Assembly: GCA_947359465.1 (NCBI GenBank)
Contig: OX375882.1
Coordinates: 50,659,509-50,723,508, forward strand
Length of the DNA: 64,000 nucleotides
Source: Metellina segmentata
Taxonomy: Eukaryota > Arthropoda > Arachnida > Araneae > Tetragnathidae
Reading direction: 5' to 3'
The position numbers and the translations under genes were made by a program. The notes under the pieces were generated by a model. The model did no database searches and was not told the origin of the DNA. It saw only the letters and a list, made by a program, of their open reading frames with translations. Below are positions 56,811 to 64,000 of this stretch, one piece after another (positions within the stretch are counted from its first letter, which is position 1; each line of letters opens with the position of its first letter).

Positions 56811-57588
56811 GTAGGTAATCATGTCTAAAAAGTAGTCCAAAGCAAAGGACGCCTACAGCTCTGGGTTAAAACTGGGATATGAGCTTATTCTTCAATATAC
56901 AATTCCAGTTCTATCCAGTTCAATTAAGTCAAAAATGCTATCAATTCAAAGAGATGTATGTCTGTCTCTGTTGATTGAAAGCATTTTGTCTTTAAAGATG
57001 AGTATATAAGCCTCTTGATGTTATGTAGAGGTATAGGGGATTCAGGTTGGAGCGACTGTGTTCCAGATTTAACCTAATTGGTCCCCTTGTTCATTAAATG
57101 TTGATACAAATATAGATTTTCCTAGCACTAAAATAGCATGTCTGTGACCCTCTTTGTAGGTAATCATTTCTGGAAAGAAGTTAAAGCAAACTACAGCTCG
57201 AAGTTGAAACTGGGATATGTGCTTTATTACTCAATATACAATTTCAGTTCTATCAAGTTCAATGAAGACGAAAATGCTATTAGTTCAAAGATATGTATGT
57301 CTCTCTGTTGATTGAAAGGATTTTGTCGTTAAAGATGAGCATATAAGTCTCTTGATGTAACGTAGAGGTAAAGGGGATTCAGGTTGGATCAACTGTGTTT
57401 CAGACTGAACTCAATTAGTCCCCTTGTTCATTAAATGTTGAAGGTTACACTCAAAAGTAGTTTTTTCTAGCACTAATATATAGCATGTCTGTGACCCTCT
57501 TTGTAGGTAATCATGTCTGGAAAGAAGTCTAAAACAAAGGACTCCTACAGCTCTGGGTTGAAACTGGGATATGAGCTTTATTTCTCAA

Positions 57589-59235
57589 CTAGCAAAATAG
57601 CCGACCTTACTCGGTTTGAATTGGTTTACTCTAAATTGAAGAGATAATCAAAATATATAATGACTTACGTTTTTTGTAGAATAAAAATTTATTTGAATAC
57701 CTTTCGCCATCTTTATAATTTCTACAACTTACTTTGGACACAAATCCTACACATGCATATCCATTCATGTAATACATTTCACATACATCGCACCCTTGCT
57801 GTATGACAAAGCTACAGAATGACGAAAGGTGACACTGAGGTTACTACTACAAAAGACGATTTTGAGGGAGATTTGGAATTCCCTTTCTTAATTTCTTTTC
57901 ATTTTCAACTCAATTAATAAAAATTATGATTTACGGCAAGTGCTCTCGCACTCATAGTCCACAAAACAATATTTCTTTACTTGTGGCACTCTTGCATCCG
58001 GTATGTGACATAGTGAAATTTTACAATATTCTCCTGTCATTATGACAACGAACTTTTTAATGTTTGAAAAGTTCTAATTCGGATTTTTTAAACATCATTA
58101 TTCTTTCAATAACGGCATTATTCTTTCAACAACGGCATTATTCTTTCAACAACGGCATTATTCTTTAAATAACGGCATTATTCTTTAAATAACGGCATTA
58201 TTCCTTCAATAACGGTATTATTCTTTCAATAATGGAATAACTACACTTAAAATTTACTGAAAATTTATTCTGACTTACCTGCCATTTTTATGTCGAATAC
58301 TTTGTGGTGGTGATGCGTGTGATGAGAAGGAAAACACATTTATTAAAATAATAAATATTTAAAACAGAAAACAGCGAAATAAAACAAAAAAAAGATGTCG
58401 GAAAAAATTGTTCTAAGATAGTAATTTGTGATTAATTTTTATCTCTTGATCTCGCACAGTTGCCACAACTTACAACTAAAAGTGCACAAAATTTAGAAAT
58501 GTGAAATTAATTCAGAGCGAAAGAAACAGAAAATATCACTGCTCGCGCGATCTTGTTCATTCCCGTTCGTTGAAAAATATCGTCTGTCCCAAATATTCGA
58601 AAATCGTTTTCATTGCGCAAAGAACAAAATTAAGACTTGAAATAAATGAAATATCAAAGCTGTAATTCCATAAAAAAAAACTTGAAGAATAATTACTTTC
58701 TTAGCAGTACTGATAAAGCAATCGAAGTAATCGTAGTATTCAACATACATTCCAATTTTTCCAAAACTACCAAATTATGGTTGATTTAAGTTTACTTAAT
58801 CAGGTGTTTTAGCACAAAACTCAACTAAATATAACAATAAAGAAATGGTAAATATTGCATTCATTAAACTAATAGATAATGTATAAAATGAAGTACATTT
58901 CAATCAAATATCTGGAATAAAATTTATGTGATGCCTGCACAAACACAAAATTGAACGTAGAACAGAAAGACGGACAGACAGACTTTCGCAACCAATTCCA
59001 CTAACTAAATGAAGATAAGTACTCACTGTATGAAAATTTCCATGAAAATATATTGAACCGCGTGGACGTGTATATGGCACATACATACATACATACAGAA
59101 AGACAGACAGACAGTCAGTCACCAAACGCAAAAAAGGCGGATTTGGCATCAGAAGGGTCCAAAACGGATAGAAAACTTGAAATGGGTCGAAAATATCGAA
59201 TGTACAAACAAACACTCCATTCTTATTTATATAGA
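57589..59235 (-). mobile_element. Non-autonomous Helitron-1, copy 2 (with internal empty sites)
   Basis: Read on the minus strand it starts TCTATATAAATAAG (59235) after A and ends TTTTGCTAG (57589) before T. Neighbouring repeat units show the empty target 'ctcaatatacaattcc' (near 56890 and 57225). Here the same sequence reads 'ctcaa', element, 'taaacaattcc'. Insertion therefore fell exactly between A and T with no TSD, as Helitrons do. It is homologous along its length to 43286-45000. Confidence 0.95.
58090..58240 (-). repeat. 20-bp minisatellite inside Helitron-1 copy 2
   Basis: About seven units of 'cattattctttcaataacgg', the complement of the array at 44311-44494. Confidence 0.93.
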
Positions 59236-59488
59236 TAAACAATTCCAGTTCTATTCAGTTCAACGAAGACCTAAATACTCTCAGTACAAAGAGATGTCTC
59301 AGCTGATTGAAAGTATTTTTGGCTTTCTAGAGGAGCATATAAGCCTCGATGTTGCGTAGAGGTAAAGGGAAGCAACTATGCTTCAGCCTTACCCAATTCT
59401 TCACCCTGTTTATTAAATGTTAAAGGGTACAAAAATTTATATTTTCCTTGTCATGTCTGCCAGATTTTCAAGTTCATGTGTGACCCTG

Positions 59489-60841
59489 TATTTCAATAAG
59501 TCATTGAAGTTAATTTAAAACTTTTACATCGTTACTGCCTTGAGAAAAATCTCTCAGGAAAAGGTGGAATTAAATTTAATGTCTCTCATTGCTGAATCTG
59601 AGTCAAAATTTGACAGTTTAGCTGTTGGTTTTAAACCTCAAATACAGCTAGCGACGGAAATGAAAAGACCGAATTAAAAGTAATTCAAGATGAATAACTT
59701 TTTCTTAAAAGTGCTCTGGTATAATTTAGTAATTGGGCGTTTTAATTCCTTTGCAATAAAAGAAATAAAAAGTAAAATTCTAGAAAATGGATAATTCAAT
59801 TTTTTAAATGTGTGCAATTTTAGATATGAAAGAAAATTTAACAAAACTTAAAATTTGTAATATTACAGATTAAAATGTCTGTTATATATCTAGGAATTTT
59901 CGTTACCACCTTCAACTAAATTTTGTCAAAGGAACAATTTTAATTGTAGGAAAATTGGACTGTTGTCACCATTTTTAATGGAAGTTTTAATAATAACGGA
60001 TGAAATTTTATACGAAATTACATTTGCAGGCCCTGTTTGCACTTATATAAACCAAATGAGGGTTCCATCAGGTTGGTGGAAAATTAATTTCGATACTCTG
60101 CTTACGTTTCCTAGTCTTCTTCATCTGCTTACGTATATGTCTTCTTTATCTGCTTACGTATTTTTAGGCAATGTAAATGTTTTTTTTTTTAAATTATAAT
60201 TATGAACTATTCTTGTATATACCAAGTATCATAAGACTTATTAATAATATTATAATGCCCAATTTTGATGATAAGATAGAAATAAACCTTCCAGTCTTTC
60301 AAAATGTGTTGTTAGAGAACATTTACTAGAAAGTTGCCACAAGATCCATTATATAGATAAACAGCTAGTTTGAAAGAACTTTGATTACAGATAAATCAAG
60401 AGAACTATTGTATTTCATATTGGATGCACGTTTTCAATTGTCTTACAAAATGTACTTACAGTTCATATACATTTTTTATAAACTTTTTATTCCTTTACAA
60501 GCCACAAAAAAGCAGTAAAAAGTTTCACCGATCAATACTACATATTACCAAGAAATCCCTTGAATTGTTCTTACATGGTAAAAATAATCTATCCATTATG
60601 TAAAATTGGCATAGAAAATTGATTGCTGAAAAGAATATGCTGACTTTAATTACAGAATGGAAATATTGCAGGATTTCTCGACAGTCAATAGAAAACGAGG
60701 TATTGACAAGTTCAGCATGATTGAAAGAAAGCCTTAAAGGAAACTCAACACCCAAAATACCATCAAAAAGTCGATGTTTTTTATTGTCTAAAATTATACT
60801 CTATACATTGAAAAATGTTTCTGCAAAGTTTTATGACCGTG
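59489..60841. other. Unassigned AT-rich sequence
   Basis: No gene, exon or repeat was recognised. Confidence 0.4.
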
Positions 60842-60863
60842 TGACACACACACACACACACAC
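60842..60863 (+). repeat. (CA)n microsatellite
   Basis: About ten CA dinucleotides. Confidence 0.9.
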
Positions 60864-61882
60864 TTTTAAGATAATTTCTTTTTTTACCTTACTGACTTGG
60901 AAATCTGAGCTTTTTCTCACTCTCACCGCCCGCTATTCTCTAAAATGCTTTTGGATACCATAATTTGTCAACGAAACCTTTTAAGGTCGTGTGTTTTAAA
61001 TGCCAAAGTACAATAGTGTGTGAAAATACAATTAATGAGTTTGTTTTCCTATATATTCTGGATGTATATCAAAGCTAAGCAAAAGATGATAGTTTGAAAA
61101 GATTCCTTCGATGTGAAATCCACATAGGGAACGAGTCTCATCATATTAATAGTTGGATCAAGTTTCCAAAAGACATATTTGTTTGTCCAAGCATTTATGC
61201 TTCATTTCTGTAAGTTTGATATTCGTTTTGTAGTGCCTAAAGCATTCAGAACAGCAAAGCACTTTTCGAAAAGACAATGGGAATATAAACCACAGACTGA
61301 GTGCATTGATTGCAATTGATTTTTCTCAGTTTCGATTTTTCACGTACTATGCCATGATTAAAAATGTTAAGGCTTTTTTTATCTATCTTTAAATCTCCTG
61401 AAAGTTTTAAGAGACGCTTACAATGATCCGAGTAATGAAACTCAGGATGGGATTTCTAATAAAATAAACATAAACTTTTAAATTAAAATTAAACTTTTGA
61501 AAAATCAAAATGTTTTCCTTTTGAATTTTTAATTCATTAACTATTTGAGATATCAAAAAAATCCTGTCCTTCAAAACGGTTTTATGAGCATGTTAAAAAA
61601 TATCAAGTCAAGTATCGCAAAGTGAAGGAGGAGTAGCATTACAAAGTGTTTTTTTTAATTCACTAAATTTTTTCAAAACTGGGTTGGTGATTTTAAAATT
61701 ATTCATCTGAAAAACCATTTTTAGACTCAAGAAGACAAATTGCAACTTATAATGTAATGAACAACTCATATTTGAGAAATTAGCTCTTTGGGTGCCAAAT
61801 ACCCTTAAGACAAATGAAGCTTGTGTCATCTGGAAAAATAAATTTGGCTAATGTTTTGCAAGTAAATCTCAATAAACCTGTT
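60864..61882. other. Unassigned AT-rich sequence
   Basis: No feature was recognised. Confidence 0.4.
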
Positions 61883-62714
61883 AAGGTATCTGACTACGTT
61901 AAAAAGTCAATTTTTGACCAAAATTTCGAATTTTTTTAAGTTCTATATTTTCAAAATATGAACTCTTCTCTTTTCAAAACTGTTTTTGTTTTGTCTTTAA
62001 CAAAAACAGAAGTTGGGACATTTCAATTTGAAAAAACCTTGATGCAAACTTTTCAAACAGGAAGTGGTTCAAATTTCGGTTTCCTGCAGGATTTTACAAT
62101 TTTAAATTGCAGTTTATTATTTTTAGTTGTGCTATGTTCCAGCCAGCATTTATTTTTATAGCAAATAGATAAAGACTTTTTTTCCTCTAAATGCTGTTTT
62201 CAACCAAATCATTGCACGGTAACAATGATAACTAAAAAAGTATTTAATATATATTTTTTTATTTGGTATTATGGTTCTTATATGTATATTTTAGAGCTTG
62301 AAGATGAGTTTTATGTATATCTTTTACTGAAAAAATTTCTCAGTTACTTCTTTGTTATGCTGTAGAGAAACATTTCAGAAATTCATATAATTTTCACGTC
62401 ATCCCTTATATCTCCAGATTAGAATAAAATTTATCTTACATTCAGCTTCAGCCACTAGCTTATATATTTAAGAGTCTTAGGGTAAAGTTTTATGTTAATA
62501 TTGTGATGAGTGAGAAAATTGGAGTGTTTTTCGCAAACATAATTTTTTTTACCCTAACATAACAGTTTTCGGCATTTATGAAAAAACAATTTTTTTTTAT
62601 AGTTTTGCTGGGTTAGAATGTCTTTTCTTATGTTCATTCAACTTTTAAAAGTAAAAAAAAGTGTTATTGAATCACTTGAGAAAAAAAAGTACTCCGAACA
62701 TAGTCAGATACCTC
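61883..62714. mobile_element. Non-autonomous element with TIR AAGGTATCTGACTACGTT, Mutator-like
   Basis: AAGGTATCTGACTACGTT at 61883-61900 faces its complement (two differences) ending at 62714. The interior is T-rich near the left end ('gaccaaaatttcgaattttt') and non-coding. This start resembles arthropod Mutator-like MITEs, but I cannot identify a convincing 8-10 bp TSD. Confidence 0.6.
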
Positions 62715-62883
62715 AATACATGAGGCTGACAAAAACGAAAATTTTCAATGCTTAGTAAAAGAGTTGAGTGTGAATTTTGCAGAAACAACATCACATGAAG
62801 AAAATATTCAAATTCCTATATTTATTGTGATAAATTAAATCATAGTTTTGTATCACAAATTGCTTGGAAAATAAAGTGTATGG

Positions 62884-64000
62884 AGTCAAATACAAATACA
62901 AATACAAATATTGACGACCAGCTACAGGCTCAAGCCCAACAAGGCTGGTCCTTTGTTTATGAATTCCCCAATTCCCACTGACTATCCAATTGTGTCTTAA
63001 ATTCGTACACTCCCTTTGAATTAACTATATTTTCTGGCAACGCGTTCCAACTGTCTATTACCCTATTAAAGTAGTAGTTTTTCCTTAAATCCCGATTAAA
63101 ATGTGTCTTATTCAATTTATACCCATGGCCCCTTGTTCTGTTATCCCTATTGAAATTTAAGCCCTCTGTGTCCCCTTGTTTTACAAACTTGAAAAGCTGA
63201 ATCAAATCCCCCCTCCTTCTTCTTCTTTCCAGTGTATACATGTTTAGCTTACTTAAACGTTCATTATAGTCGAAATTTGCTAGCCCCTTTATTATTTTTG
63301 TAGCTCTGTGCTGAACCCTTTCAATTGATTCTATGTCCTTTCTCATATATGGAGCCCAGAATTGTACAGCATATTCTAGATGTGGTCTTACTAAACCCTT
63401 ATATAACGGCAATATTATATTCTTATCCCTTGAAGTTACAGTCTTTTTAATATACCCCAATAACATATTAGCCTTTTTACCCGCAGCTGAACATTGGTGA
63501 CCCATTTTAAAATCCCTGTGAATTATCACCCCAAGATCCTTGATTGTTTCTCCCTCCTTTACCTTTACTCCCTGCAGATAGTACTCGGCTCCACTGTTCC
63601 TGTAACCCATATGCAGAACTTGACATTTCCCTACATTAAATAACATACCCCATTTTACAGCCCATTCGGATATCTTATCAAAATCCCCTTGTAAATTTTC
63701 TATCTGTAACTTGGTATCCACTATCCCCCATATTTTTAAGTCATCTGCAAATATACTGATTCTATTCTTTATCCCCTGACCTATATCATCTATGAAAATT
63801 ATAAATAAAATTGGTCCCAAAACTGATCCCTGAGGCACCCCACTTATAACTTCTGTCCACTGTGAATAATTTCCTTTTACCTGCACTCTCTGCTTTCTAC
63901 CCAATAACCAATTCTTTATCCATATTAAGGTTTTTCCATGAATCCCCAGCCTTTCCAATTTAAACAGTAATGCCTCATGAGGTACTTTATCAAAAGCCTT
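62884..64000 (-). mobile_element. CR1-like non-LTR retrotransposon, 3' end, continues past the window
   Basis: The 3' part of a LINE read leftward: the end of the reverse transcriptase ORF, a short 3' UTR (about 60 bp), and a tail of three or four TTTGTA units (62888-62910). The 5' part lies beyond 64000. Confidence 0.9.
62957..64000 (-). CDS. CR1-like LINE reverse transcriptase, C-terminal 347 codons (5' end outside window)
   Basis: The frame is open from the window edge (KAFDKVPHEALLFKLERLG) to a stop at 62957. This part copies element RNA into DNA at the nicked target. Reverse transcriptase motifs are in order: AFDKVPHE at residues 2-9, GVPQGSVLGP at about 54-63, and the catalytic FADDLKIW at about 84-91. 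The thumb and C-terminal region follow (RPHLEYAVQFWAP, SIERVQHRATKII), then NRVIDSWNALPENIV and EFKTQLD, a pattern typical of CR1 and jockey-group LINEs. There are no stops or frameshifts over more than 1 kb, in contrast to every transposase in the window, so this copy is young. An internal TTG near 63958 is not a true start. Clade assignment is from motif memory. Confidence 0.93.
   Translation of the reverse strand, partial: KAFDKVPHEALLFKLERLGIHGKTLIWIKNWLLGRKQRVQVKGNYSQWTEVISGVPQGSVLGPILFIIFIDDIGQGIKNRISIFADDLKIWGIVDTKLQIENLQGDFDKISEWAVKWGMLFNVGKCQVLHMGYRNSGAEYYLQGVKVKEGETIKDLGVIIHRDFKMGHQCSAAGKKANMLLGYIKKTVTSRDKNIILPLYKGLVRPHLEYAVQFWAPYMRKDIESIERVQHRATKIIKGLANFDYNERLSKLNMYTLERRRRRGDLIQLFKFVKQGDTEGLNFNRDNRTRGHGYKLNKTHFNRDLRKNYYFNRVIDSWNALPENIVNSKGVYEFKTQLDSQWELGNS

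Larger units (their letters stand above)
56811..59488 (+). repeat. About 346-bp tandem repeat, three units, third split by a Helitron
   Basis: Units begin 'gtaggtaatca' at 56811, 57156 and 57503. Shared blocks are 'acagctctgggtt', 'gaaactgggatatg', 'caattccagttctat', 'catataagcctcttgatgt' and 'ccccttgttcattaaatg'. Without the Helitron at 57589-59235, unit 3 has about the same length and ends at 59488. In unit 3 an ATG after TTTGTAG opens 24 codons, but units 1 and 2 carry a stop or lose the ATG, so no exon is claimed. Confidence 0.9.

Noticed and set aside
57512..57590. Resemblance of the 24-codon frame to a histone H2A start
   Set aside because: Only MSGKKSKTK and an SGL word are similar, nothing downstream matches, and the other units lose the frame.
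60333..60357. Third Helitron-1 5' end (minus strand TCTATATAATGG)
   Set aside because: Only twelve bases agree and no CTAG end with an A/T target was found.

Overview
The window looks like AT-rich, repeat-dense, non-genic DNA from an animal nuclear genome. An arthropod is most likely, and probably a spider. The evidence is the DNA transposon spectrum (mariner DD34D, several Tc1 lineages, a DUF4817-type mariner relative, Mutator-like elements, Helitrons), tRNA-headed SINEs in large numbers, one CR1-like LINE, and no operons, dense genes or bacterial signals. The species assignment is inference. I found no intact host gene, no true tRNA or rRNA gene, and no CRISPR array. Nearly every recognisable coding stretch is a decayed transposase or reverse transcriptase.

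Layout. 1-5.5 kb: a (CAA)n-tailed SINE, several nested SINEs with clear target-site duplications (TSDs), and a mariner copy. 5.8-9.3 kb: a 190-bp tandem triplet, a long (AT)n tract and SINE fragments. 9.3-12.1 kb: a DUF4817-type element and Tc1-A. 17.2-24 kb: a Mutator-like element, Tc1-B with about 215-bp inverted repeats and an insertion inside its transposase, SINEs, and an internally deleted Tc1-C. 24-31.9 kb: palindrome-bearing and unclassified dispersed repeats, plus a second (CAA)n SINE with a perfect 11-bp TSD. 32.8-42.1 kb: a series of satellites (106, 30, about 66, about 165 and 279 bp units). 43.3-48.2 kb: Helitron-1 copy 1, a long palindromic repeat, a Tc1 remnant and a long-TIR MITE. 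51.2-55.9 kb: a small MITE, Helitron-2 and mariner copy 2. 56.8-59.5 kb: a 346-bp tandem repeat split by Helitron-1 copy 2. 61.9-64 kb: a Mutator-like MITE and the 3' end of a CR1-like LINE running off the window.

How the parts relate. Three SINE types with different tRNA-like heads and two kinds of tail share one central core, so they form a modular SINE superfamily. The 3' end of one SINE was amplified into a nine-unit, 106-bp satellite. Two insertions can be dated and bounded against empty sites within this same window: Helitron-1 copy 2 against neighbouring 346-bp repeat units, and mariner copy 2 against a paralogous repeat at 45.6 kb. A 16-bp perfect palindrome (GACGAGATATCTCGTC) recurs in spaced arrays at about eight loci and does not match any element type I recognise.
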